64,000 nucleotides of DNA from Sitta carolinensis (Eukaryota; Chordata; Aves; Passeriformes; Sittidae): assembly GCA_032173965.1 (NCBI GenBank), contig CM063284.1, forward strand, positions 130,997,125 to 131,061,124, given 5' to 3'. Shown piece by piece: positions 51,618 to 61,590 of the stretch. The translations under genes were made by a program, and so were the position numbers. Every line of letters starts with the position of its first letter. The stretch's first letter is position 1. The notes beneath the pieces are model-generated. The model was given only the letters and a program-made list of their open reading frames with translations, was not told the origin of the DNA and did no database searches.

Positions 51618-52261
51618 ATTATAGGTTATAAATGATAAAGCTGAATTAATAATAAAGAAAATAGGTTTTTATTTTGCAACCGAGATTCGGTTGTCGATAG
51701 CCACAATCAAAGGAACAGCACCGAGCCCGGGGTCCGTGCTGGGTGAACCCTGATCCGAACTCTATCGCTTCGGATCCCCTCTGTTCACAAATGTTGTCTC
51801 TGCTGGGGTAGTTTTTATACAGTTTTTTTCGCCTGGGGCAGAGTTTCTCCTATTCTTTCATGGTTTCACATATTCATGTAGTTTCCTTTTCTGTGTGCTG
51901 GGCTGGACAAAACCGTTTCTGGGAAGCGATGAATGCTGATCGTTGAGTTAGGGGAACCTGGTATTGGAAAGCACGTTCCTGATGACTCTGACTATCTTGA
52001 TCTGTAGATACTTATCGAGTGTTCATGGCTTGGGTGTTTCCTGGACTGTCCCGGGAAGGGCCCATCTTTGCACTGAGCCACATCTTTTTGTTTGTTAATT
52101 ATGTCTTTCTCTCCACTGCCATCTGTGGTTGCACAATTTATGAAGCAATCTTTCCCGGGCTCCAGCTTGTGGTTTTTAAACTTTAAGAATTTTTCTTACA
52201 AGCATAACTTATTTCATGTATATTTTACATAAGCACAAATTATTCCATAACATGTATTACA
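51618..52261 (-). mobile_element. ERV LTR, antisense member of an inverted pair
   Basis: Read on the minus strand it begins TGTAATACATGTTATGG and runs about 644 bases. It carries TATAAAA (as TTTTATA near 51817), an 8-bp stem-loop in the presumed R region, and AATAAA (TTTATT on the + strand at 51668-51673). The same LTR occurs in opposite orientation at 57930-58580. Flanks 'acagt' (51613-51617) and 'atagc' (52262-52266) could be a 5-bp target duplication that has since picked up two transitions. It is a solo LTR with no interior. Confidence 0.82.
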
Positions 52262-52919
52262 ATAGCATTGGGTATATTTGTCTCAGGTGTAGAAAATCCC
52301 TCTACTGGCCCCTTCCTGAGCAGGGAAATTCAGTGGTCAAATTAAAATACCTCTCTCAATTTATTCTAGGATCTGTAGTCTATTCAAGTGTCTTAAGGAG
52401 AATGCATGAGCTTGCATAAGACCTGCAGCATCATGCCTGAGCTTGAAGCTCTTCATAGGAACCGGGGAAAGGGTTTTTGACATCTCACAGCCACCCTAGG
52501 CGGCTTCTGCTGAGCTTCAGTGTCTCTAGGGCTCTGTTTACAAAAGAGCAAAATCCCCAGTTTCCAATTTGAGTGCCACTAGTGATTTGTAACCTTAGAA
52601 AGCACAGTGTAGCCAAACATGAAATTTGCTCCTTTTCATTTCCACTCCACCAAGCCCCCCCGCCCTGCTTCCGCTCTCCTTTGAACTGTTCTCACCACTT
52701 GCCAGTGTAGTACAGCTTGTTAACTGGCTGCCTCTCTGATTTTTCACAAGTTTGCCACGTTGCAGTGACAAGACCATGTCGGGGCCCAGATGCTTCAGAG
52801 TAAATAAATAGCACATCTGGAATTTGGAAATGGGCCGGCTCTATATTATGGAAAAAGCTGGTGTGGAAACACATCCAAAGAATACACAGCTGGAAATTGT
52901 TAACTTTAGAAAGAAAGGT

Positions 52920-52928
52920 GGGGGGGGG
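52920..52928. repeat. Poly(G) run, 9 bases
   Basis: Nine consecutive G followed by a purine-rich stretch 'aagaaaaagacgacag'. Confidence 0.85.
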
Positions 52929-53162
52929 AAGAAAAAGACGACAGAAATTCAGGCATTACTACTGCTTGGGATATTGTGCATTGTAATTGCTGAGAAACAG
53001 AAACTCAGTTTACACAGCAGTTAAATTAATAGCATTCCTGAAAAATTGATAGTTTATAATAATTGACCTCAAGCAACATAAAGGCAGCACAGGGTGGGAA
53101 GCTTGACTCCTCACTGTCTGGCTTTCTTGGATGTGTTTGGTAACTTCCCAGCTCTTTCACAG

Positions 53163-53371
53163 GCGAGCTGGTGGGAGGATGTTGGTGGTAGAGTGATGCG
53201 ACTGCCCCTCTGGAGCCCCGCTGCTGAGAAGTGCAGCGGTTTCCCAGGCCCCGAGCAGCCTGTGTCACCCGGGGCGTGCCGGCCGGGAACGCACGCTGCC
53301 GGGAGGCTGCAACGGAGGCGGCCACGCTCACAGCACCGCTCCGCAGGCAGAGGGGCAGCACCGCCGGGAGG
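53163..53371. promoter_or_regulatory. CpG island-like segment
   Basis: I count about 19 CpG in 209 bases, including 'ggggcgtgccggccggg' and 'accgctccgcagg', against flanks that are CpG-poor. No LTR or minisatellite signature explains it. It could mark a promoter of an unannotated transcript. Both strands are open over about 100-130 codons, as expected in GC-rich DNA, and no protein family is recognisable. Confidence 0.45.
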
Positions 53372-53399
53372 TGATGCAGGAGGGTGAATCAGCAGCAGC

Positions 53400-54800
53400 C
53401 ACAGAGGGGGCTGCTCCCACCCACCCTCTGAGCCAAAATCATGTGCTGCTTCCACCAAAGGAAGTTTTAGCAAGGTAAAACTAGGACAGAGAGGCAAGAA
53501 GGAGCACAAAATAGATTGAAATTGGACTTTTGGACTTTTTTTGTTTTGAACAAGGATCTCTTCATTCTAAAAAAAAAGGTAAGCCTAAGCAACAAAGCCC
53601 TCAGACAGTGAAACTACTGTGAGCAAATGTTTTAAGCACTGTTCCAAGGGAGGCGTGCATCATACAGGAAAGAACTTTTCATATGGGCATCAGTCCTCGT
53701 GAGAGCTATCGATGGAACGCTAGAGGCTGACACAGCCCCCATGCTCAGAGACCTCCTCTCTGTCCAGTAACTCTTTAATAACCCGAAATGATCCTGCTTT
53801 CCTCAGATGAGATAAGCATTGACTGCAGCTCAGAGCCAGGTAAACCAAAACACCAGGTATATTCAATCCTAATACAGCAGCCTGTGCTTTTGCAGTAGGT
53901 TTGTCACACATTGAAGAGAAGAAAGCATTTTTTCACTTACTTTTATTCCTTTCATGTTCACCAGGCTTCCTTTCCCTGGTACACATTAATTTGGATTTAT
54001 CATTGGGATAAGTTGAAAATGGAACAAACCCAGATTTCTAAATGAAAATATACTGACTTGGGCAATTTTGAATCTATTATTGCCTATGTATAAAATAGGG
54101 TTTATCTGCAGTACTGTTAGGTAGTGTTTGTCCACGTTTTCTCATGTGTTTAAGAAGCCCTTTGTTGTGCCAGAACAGATGCCATTTCATTTCCTGCATG
54201 CCTCATAGTGATGCCTGATTATTTCCTAGCATTTATTTTATTTACCTTAACAACACTCTGTTTTCATTTTATGGTTAGGAAATAGGATATTTTGGCCAAA
54301 TTCTTAAAGGATATTGGGCAAAAGAACCTAAGGACTGTCTCTGAAAGCTTCCTGAGCTGCAGACATAGGGGTGGGCAGTGAGAGATGTGTTTGGTGCCTC
54401 TGTCCCTTGCATGGGAAGGACAGGCAGCATTCCCTTGCAGAGGGCCCTGCCCATGTTTCTGCTATACCCTCATTTATCTCTTATTTAACCCTATGCCCTT
54501 TTTACCTTAACCCGGGTCAGGCTGAAGGCAAGTGCTCAGTTGATTGCATGGAGAAGAAACCTAAAGCCTGAAGCTAAAAGCATGGTATTTTGAGAGAGTC
54601 AGAATCAGATCAAGCAAACCATGCTGAGCATGCCAGGACTGTTTGCTTGACCTGCCACAGGTTGTTCTGACCTTTGTCTGTGCATTGCTAATGATGCCAG
54701 CAGCAGTTATAGTTTTTATCATAGTCTGTGGGAACCAGGACATCCTTCTGACTGTACTGGGAAGATTTATAAGTCACAAGAATTTAGATAGAATGATAAT
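53400..54800. other. Intergenic, no gene recognised
   Basis: Nothing beyond chance open frames. A GTAAAA-type donor-like site follows the CpG segment near 53475, but no acceptor or exon could be paired with it. Confidence 0.4.
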
Positions 54801-54805
54801 TAGTA

Positions 54806-55238
54806 TGTCACAGGGTGAAAAAGTAGGATTTTGGGATTTTAGAATGTGAGATCAGGGGACAAAGATGGAGGAAATGGAGTGTGTCCCTGAGCTTCTTCTT
54901 CGTCCTCTTGTTCTCCATCTTCTGTGGTGGTGTGGCACATTTTGGTTGGTTTAGAACAAAAGTACACTGTACAACATAGTGGATAGATATTAGAGAATTG
55001 TTATAGATATAGCATACGTAATTTTCAGTATAAAATATAGTGCCCTCCCAAGGGCAGAAGGAGACAACAAGGACAGACGACAGGGACAGCAAATGGGGGA
55101 GACAGCACAGCTTGGCCTTCAGAGAAAACTGTGGCAGTCCAGGGAACGACTGTGAGATAACAAAGAATAAACAAATTCCTGAACACGAGAAAATAGACAA
55201 CTCGACCTCTTCTTCAGACGCAGGGCTGGGGGAAAACA
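54806..55238 (+). mobile_element. ERV LTR (passerine type)
   Basis: The sequence begins TGTCACAGGGTGAAAAAG and ends GGGGGAAAACA, about 433 bases with TG...CA termini. It has a U3 with a 'cttcttcttcgtcc' stretch, a TATA box in 'cagtataaaatatag' near 55027-55036, and AATAAA in 'aagaataaacaaat' near 55165. This order resembles an abundant songbird LTR family. No flanking duplication is evident, so adjacent sequence on the right may be internal. No retroviral coding sequence is recognised. Confidence 0.62.
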
Positions 55239-57924
55239 GAAAGCCTTCACAGAGACAGACACTAGTTAAGTTAGGTGAAAGCCAAGCTCACAGAGCTCTC
55301 AGAAACCCCAGGAAGGCTCAGACAAGAAAAACAAAACAACAAGAAAGAAAACATATATTTTTATATTTTAAAAAACCTAACAATAGTCCTTCCTTTAAGA
55401 CCCATGAAGAGCAGGCATTAGCTGCTCTACAGACACAGTTGGTCATACCCCAGGATATTGGGTTCAGTTGTATTATTCAGAATTAACTGAAAGAAATTGT
55501 ATGGCCTGGGCAATACAGGAAATACATACCATAAAACAAATCTGCTGGAATTTCTGAAGCTGTGTTAATCCAAGCAAAACAAAATAACCCACAGAAGGCT
55601 GTAGGCAAGTCTTGCTTCCCAAACACTCAGCTCCCTCTTCCTCAGAGCTGGTTTCAAAGTGACCATACTCATTTTCTCTGGGAAAGATCGGGGGAATTCA
55701 CCCTCAGGAGAGGATGTAGGAGGAAAGCCCAGAATGGAGATGTCTCCTTGCAGTGCTATGTCCATTTGATTTGATACTGCAGCATTATATTTACTTGGCA
55801 GCGTGGTTTTTATGGATCCTTTTAAAAGGGCCCAGGCCCTCCCTCAGGGAATCCAAACCTGAGTTCTGTAAGCTTTATATTACCCAATATTCACTGAAAG
55901 AGAGCAGGTGTGACTCTGGCACCAGGAGGACACTCCTGCCCCACATGTGTGTCTGCAGCCCCACAGTAGCTCAGCCCAGGGTTAACAGAGGAGCTAGGGG
56001 CTGTGCTGAGGAGCAGACAGACACAGTGGGTCAACAACTGGTTGCACAGCAGGTGCTGACTATGTGGATTTGTTTTCTAAAACCCCTTTGAGAATCAGGG
56101 ACTTTGAGAATGAGTCAATAGCTTGCCAACCAATGAGAGTTCTTTAAATGAGGGGTAATGCAGAAGGAGATGATGTCGTCATGCCAGGTGAGGAGGAGAT
56201 GGACCAACCTGCTGAGCAGAGGATGCAGAGTGACGCAGACAATGGAGACCTCACAGGCACCAAAACAAGGGTGAAGGGAGTTCACGACTGCATCCTTCCC
56301 CCCAATGGCTAGTAGGAGTAGGGTGTCACTGGAGACACAGCATGGAAGATGTGGTCCTGTTGCTATTATTCCAGGCACTGCAGAATGAGCTTTGCCCTTG
56401 GACTAGCCATGATGAAGCTGCTGGCTCTTAGTCTGTGTTCTAGGGTACCCCCTTACACAGTCAGCTGGTGGCATGCTCACTCTGCCTTGTTGCTGTAGGA
56501 GGACATGGAAAAGCTGAAGCACATTAGTAGTTTCAACACATGGTGAGCCAGAATAATAGGGCATGTATAAAACCACGCTGGGATTAGGACTTTATGGAAG
56601 CTCTAGAATGAGGGCAAGGAGTTACTAAGAACTAACTGGGAAATGTGTGTGACTATTAGGCTAGCCATCCTAGCCATGAATGTTTTATGGAGATCAACAA
56701 GGGTCATCAGGATGCTGAAGGTAATATAGCCATAAAAGCCATGTGAACTCAATATGGGCTTGTGAATCCTGTCAGTATCACCATTTCCTAGCAAATGTAT
56801 TGCCTCTGATCCTCTCAGGGGGTTGGTATTACAGCTATGCTAGAGACCTGCAAGATGTCATCACTGCCTGCTGCCCCATAGCAAATAATTTGTAAAAAAT
56901 GGTTGGGTGCTGTTGAGTTCAAAGGACCATGAACACCTGTTTCTTGGTGGGTAGAGGTGCCCAGAAGGCAGCACACTGGATGAACAGGTTACATCTTGGA
57001 ACAATGTGAGTGAACATGAACACCCACAGTTACTCGCCAGTTGTTCAGCTGCTGGGGCCAAGATCTGCTCTCTGAGAGGAGGAGCCTGTCCAGGCTTCAC
57101 CCTGCTTCAGTTCTAACGACCTCAGGTATTTTTTCTCCTGAAGCTCCTGCAGCATTATCTCCTCCAGACTGGGAAGATCCAGATGTCCTCTCCCCAGCCC
57201 AGAAAAAGAGGGCAGCCAGGTGCTGGGCACTTTGGGAGCCAGGGGACAGGCAGCAGTGGTGGCAAGGGCAAGGTGGAAGGGGGCACATTGTCACACTGAG
57301 TGCCAGGTGTGCTTCAGAGCTGAATGGAGAATGCATGGGCTAATGACTGCCTGAAATGCCTGTGGTTGCAAAGGCTGCAGAGGAGATGTTGCAGATTATG
57401 TGCTCTGTAAAACACTGGGGTACCTGCTCTGTGCCAGACAGTCTAACCTTGACTATTACATACACGTACAGTTTGGCAAAGATCTTGGGGGGATTCTGTG
57501 CTGTCATCACAAAAGTCAAGAACGAATTTGATTTTCCAAACAATTACTTTTACTGAGTAGAACTACTTCAATCAAATATTAATATTTTGTGTGTAAATAA
57601 CTCTTACTCAATAACAGATTGATTTTTTTTCTCTGTGAATCCTCACATAGAGACAATAAAAATAGTTTTACTTGGTACGGATAAGTGTAAACAATTGAAT
57701 AAAAACACAAATACAAAAATCTGTGACTTTGGTAGAGTTAGAGTTCAGCTTAGAGCCATCTAGAGACTTCAGGTCAAGTTTTACATTATTGATGCTTCTT
57801 CCAGATGCTGACTTATTACAGAGGTGTGTCACATTGTACTGGTCCATGTGTGTTTCACAAAATGATCAACAACTCTCTAGTGAAAGCTTGAGGTTTGGAG
57901 CAGTTTGCAGCTAGTTAAACTATT
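55239..57924. other. Intergenic; possible eroded transposon in part
   Basis: No intact gene. The minus strand around 56640-56830 shows a faint similarity to Harbinger-type transposase (see the hunt section), too weak to annotate. The open frames near 57041-57343 on both strands are not recognised. Confidence 0.35.
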
Positions 57925-57929
57925 GAAGT

Positions 57930-58580
57930 TGTTATATATGTTATGGAATAATTTGTGCTTATGTAAAATATACATGAAATAAAGTTGTGCCTGTGAGAGA
58001 AATTCTTAAGGTTTTAAAAAAAAAAAATCACCAGCCAGAACCAGGGAAAAGATTTCTTCACGAATTGTGAAACAGATGCCAGCTGAGAGAAAGACATAAT
58101 TAACAAATGAAAAGACATGGCTCTGTGTGAAGATGGGCCCTTCCCGGGACAGTCCAGGAAACACCCAAGCCATGAACACTCGATAAGTATCTACAGATCA
58201 AGATAGTCAGAGTCGTCAGGAACGTGCTTTCCAATACCAGGTTCCCCTAACTCAACGATCAGCATTCATCGCTTCCCAGAAACGGTTTTGTCCAGCCCAG
58301 CACACAGAAAAGGAAACTACATGAATATGTGAAACCATGAAAGAATAGGAGAGACTCTCTCCCAGGCGAAAAAAACTGTATAAAAACTACCCCAGCAGAG
58401 ACAACATTTGTGAACAGAGGGGATCCGAAGCGATAGAGTTCGGATCAGGGTTCACCCAGCGCCGACTCCTGGCTCGGTGCTGTCCCTTTGATTGTGGCTA
58501 TCGGAGACCGAATCTCGGTCGCAAAATAGAAACCTATTTTCTTTATTATTAATTCGGCTTTATCATTTATTATCTATAAC
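57930..58580 (+). mobile_element. ERV solo LTR, sense member of an inverted pair
   Basis: It starts TGTTATATATGTTATGG and ends ...TATCTATAAC, about 651 bases, flanked by a perfect 5-bp duplication GAAGT at 57925-57929 and 58581-58585. TATAAAA lies at 58379-58385 and an 8-bp stem-loop at 58422-58446. The poly(A) hexamer has decayed to AATAGA (58525-58530), while its partner keeps AATAAA. The perfect duplication with only one LTR between shows a provirus that lost its interior by LTR-LTR recombination. A 5-bp duplication fits an ERVL-like integrase, but the class is not certain. Confidence 0.87.
58422..58446 (+). promoter_or_regulatory. R-region stem-loop just downstream of the LTR TATA box
   Basis: GATCCGAA (58422-58429) pairs perfectly with TTCGGATC (58439-58446) around a 9-base loop. 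It would fall about 10-40 bases after the predicted start site, at the 5' end of LTR transcripts. The partner LTR at 51618-52261 keeps the same stem and loop. Confidence 0.55.
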
Positions 58581-58585
58581 GAAGT

Positions 58586-59090
58586 AAAACAAAAAGCTGA
58601 AGTCACAGATCCTATGAGCAATGGGTCAGTGACTATCAGTCTAAACTTGCCTGTGCTCATTTGAAAATATGCCCCCAGCCCATCTGGCTTTGCAAGCTTG
58701 TCTGTTGGGCTTTTCTTCTTGTTGCAGCACATTTATTTCTTCTTAAGGATAATGTGACTTTAGAATTAGTACATAATGGAAAATCTTATGTCAAGCATTT
58801 CCTTGTGCTTTCAGTTTAATCCATTAAAGATGATTTACTGATATACTGATTGTTTTCATTAAAAAGAGAGGTCCCTATTTCTAGGTTTCTCTATAGCTGT
58901 ACTTTGTTTATGTACAAAGTCCAGTATGATATTGCTGTCTGAACACTCTTTTACAGTATCAATTTTTACTTTTTTTAATGTCCTGTTTATGGTGTTTGGT
59001 TTCTTCAGTAGGATAGGTTAGGACTTGTGTGAAACACGGACAAAATAATTCTGGATAACAAACCTAAGGTTTTCTTGAGACTTGTTTCCC
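58586..59090. other. Intergenic, nothing identified
   Basis: AT-rich sequence between the solo LTR and the CR1 copy; no gene or repeat recognised. Confidence 0.45.
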
Positions 59091-60716
59091 TTCTATCCTT
59101 GCAAGATGTCAACACAAGACACTGTACCCTGAACTTGGCCTTAGAGGGTGCATATTTTCTCCTCAGTCAGGAGACTGAAAAGCTTAGAAGAGAGGTCAGC
59201 AGAGTGATGGGATTGTCAACTGCCCTTGTTTCTAGGGTTGCCAGGACCTACTCCTGCCCAAGTGGGAAACAGCTGGTTCTTCACAGCCTGAGAATATCCC
59301 ACACAATGCAAAATCAGAGTGCCTGGCAGAAGAGCTGAGCATTCCCAGTTGACAGAAAATGGCTAATCTTGTCTCAGTTTAAAAGAGAGACAGGAAAGAT
59401 GGAAATTGCAAGCCTGTGAGTCTCATTTTAATAACTGGTAAAATTATGGAAAAGAGTATTTTGGGAGGTAGTGAAAAACACCTGAAAGACAATGCAGTTT
59501 CTGAACACAGCCAGCACGGCTTCATGAGGGGAAAATCCTGCTTGTCAAACCCAATTTCCTTTTATGACAAGGTAACCCACCCCATTGAACAAGACAAGTC
59601 AGTAGATGACATCTCTTTAGATTTCAATAAAGCTTTCTGTGCTGTCTCTCTCAGGATCCTTCTGGACAAGATATCCAGCTCACAGCTGGAAAAACATCAT
59701 GAGATGGGTGAGCAGCTGGCTCAGGGGTCAGGCACAAAGGGTTATAGTGAGTGGGGTGACACCAGGCTGGGGACCTGTCACTAGTGGGGATCTGCAGGGT
59801 CCTCAGCCCAGTTCTCTTCAACAACTTTGTTATCAATTTGGACACAAGACTTTAAGGGTTACTAAGTTTGCAGATGATACTGAACTGGGATCTGCTGAGT
59901 CCTTCAAGGGCAAAGAAGCCCTGCAAATTTACTTCGGCAAATTACAGACGTGGTTAATGACCAACTGTGTGAAGTTTGACAAAGGTAAGTGCAGGATTCT
60001 GCACCTGCAAGGGGGCAGTCCTGGATGGACAGAGAGCCTGGGAAATGAGAGTCTGGAGAGTGGCACCACAGAAAGGGACCTCAGGGTCCTGGTCAGTGGA
60101 AAGCTGAATGTGTGACAGCAGTGCCCTGGCAGCCAGGAGAGCCAACCCTGTCCTGGGGTGCATCAGGCACAGCATGGCCAGCTGGGCAAGGGAGGGCATT
60201 GTCCTGCTCTGCTCTGCACTAGGGCAGCCTCACTTTGAATTTTGTGTGCAGTTTTGTGCACCACAACATAAGAGACATAAAGCTATTGGTGATTGTCCAA
60301 TGAAGGGAAACAAAGAGGGTGAACGGCCTCAACAGGACACCATATGAGGAGTGGCTGAGGTCACTTGGTCTGGTTCAGCCTGGAGGACACTGAGGGGGAA
60401 ACCTCATTGCAGTTACAACTTCCTCATGAGGAGAAGAGGAGGGGCAGGCACTGACCTCCTCTCTGTGGTGCCCAGTGACAGGACCTGAGGGAATGGAAGC
60501 TGTGTCAGAGAAGGTTTAGGTTGGATATTAGGAAAATGGGATTTTCACCCAGAGGGTGGTTGGGCACTGGAACAGGCTCCCCAGGGAAATGTTCGCAGCA
60601 CCAAGCCTGACAGTACATGAAGCATCTGGACAATGCTCTCAGGCACATGATGTGACTTTTGGGGTGATCCTGTGCGAGGCGAGGAATTGGACTTGATGTT
60701 CCTTGTGGGTCCCTTA
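59091..60716 (+). mobile_element. CR1 LINE, 3' half with decayed reverse transcriptase
   Basis: This is a CR1 retroposon copy covering the C-terminal part of ORF2 and the 3' UTR. The frame at 59416-59784 reads SQHGFMRGKSCLSN and LDFNKAF, reverse-transcriptase blocks typical of CR1. In another frame near 59860 it reads KFADDTELG, holding the catalytic ADD core. Frame changes and the disturbed stretch between these blocks show it is dead. The 3' UTR follows ('ttcagcctggaggac', 'gggcactggaacaggctcc', 'ggaattggacttgatgtt') until the sequence breaks off at 'gggtccctta', where an LTR has been inserted. The remaining tail is displaced to about 61438. The 5' limit is approximate; the copy is 5'-truncated. 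Confidence 0.93.
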
Positions 60717-61437
60717 TGAAAGAAACACAGGACAGGAGATTGGCTTTAACTCCTTTGTGCCTTTAAGGTGGTGAGCTCGGGGAGGGTTCACCTATGCTGC
60801 TGCTGCTGCTCCCTCTGGTCAACACTGAGGAGGAGGTCCAAGTCGATCCAAGTCGATCCTGCGGCTCACACTGTAGGGTCAGAATTCCTGCCTCACAGGG
60901 GTTTCCTGGAACTTGCTGTTTGGCTCAGTCTAGGGGGTTGTCCTTCTCTTCAATCACCTTTGAGGTCATGGCAAGAAGGCACCAACAAGTTGGAGACTAT
61001 CCTTTGGTAGCTGGAAGTCCCGCCCTTACAGCAATGTCTTTCGTAAGTCTTGATTTTGAGTGGGCTCATTGTTCTAGGGACTTTTTGGTGCCAACCGGAC
61101 TTCTGCTTGGAGCCGAGCATTATGGGAGTCTACTTTATTTCCATATTGGGCGGTGTCTCGTGGTTCGATGAGCAGGGGGGAGCAGCAGAGGCCTAACCCA
61201 ATGGAAGGGAAGGGGAAACTCGGGATTTGGGGAAGAAGGGAATATATAACTTGGAATACAGGGGACAGGGATGATGTGAGGGTACAGTGTCGGCACAATC
61301 AATCTGAAACAACAGGTAAGTGACAGCATAACTTCAAACAATACAATACGTAACAACAAACAGTATAACAATGCAACATACAACATACAATGCATAGCAG
61401 TGCTTAACTTGGAGTCTCTTGGGTTTTATTTATTTCA
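60717..61437. mobile_element. LTR element nested in the CR1 3' tail
   Basis: The termini TGAAA... and ...TTTCA are perfect short inverted repeats. The element (721 bases) is bounded by CCTTA (60712-60716) and TCTTA (61438-61442), a 5-bp target duplication with one transition. CR1 sequence stops at the left edge and its final tail resumes at the right edge. Orientation is unclear: the minus strand has TATATA near 61243 and AATAAA near 61133, whereas the plus strand has TATATAA near 61242 and a consensus splice donor at 61315/61316. An 11-bp direct duplication ('ccaagtcgatc') lies near 60838-60859. No coding interior remains, so it is a solo LTR. Confidence 0.8.
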
Positions 61438-61476
61438 TCTTACAACTCAGCACATCCTGTCATTCTCTGATTTTAA
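61438..61476 (+). mobile_element. Displaced 3' tail of the interrupted CR1
   Basis: 'cttacaactcagcac' followed by 'atcctgtcattctctgattttaa' aligns with the CR1 ending 'cttccaactcagcat' plus 'attctgtgattctgtgattcta' at about 31 of 37 positions. It begins exactly where the nested LTR ends and completes the CR1 that stops at 60716. Confidence 0.75.
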
Positions 61477-61546
61477 ACCCACAGCTTTGGGGCAATTTTC
61501 ACACGACTATTTGACAGGTTACATCAATCCATCTCTGGCATGCTTG

Positions 61547-61590
61547 AACAACTGGGACTATGTCTCTCCCCAGACATAGTCTCAGTTGTT
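61547..61590. repeat. Perfect-type hairpin, 19-bp stem
   Basis: 'aacaactgggactatgtct' (61547-61565) pairs with 'agacatagtctcagttgtt' (61572-61590) at 18 of 19 positions. The single exception is a G opposite T (a G-U wobble in RNA). The loop is six bases, CTCCCC. It lies just downstream of the CR1 tail. Confidence 0.8.

Noticed and set aside
54643..54849. Hydrophobic 68-codon frame resembling a membrane segment
   Set aside because: It is short, has no family match, and its C-terminal part runs into the start of an LTR.
51618..58580. The two similar LTRs as the 5' and 3' ends of one provirus
   Set aside because: They point in opposite directions, and the plus copy has its own perfect 5-bp target duplication, so they are separate solo LTRs.
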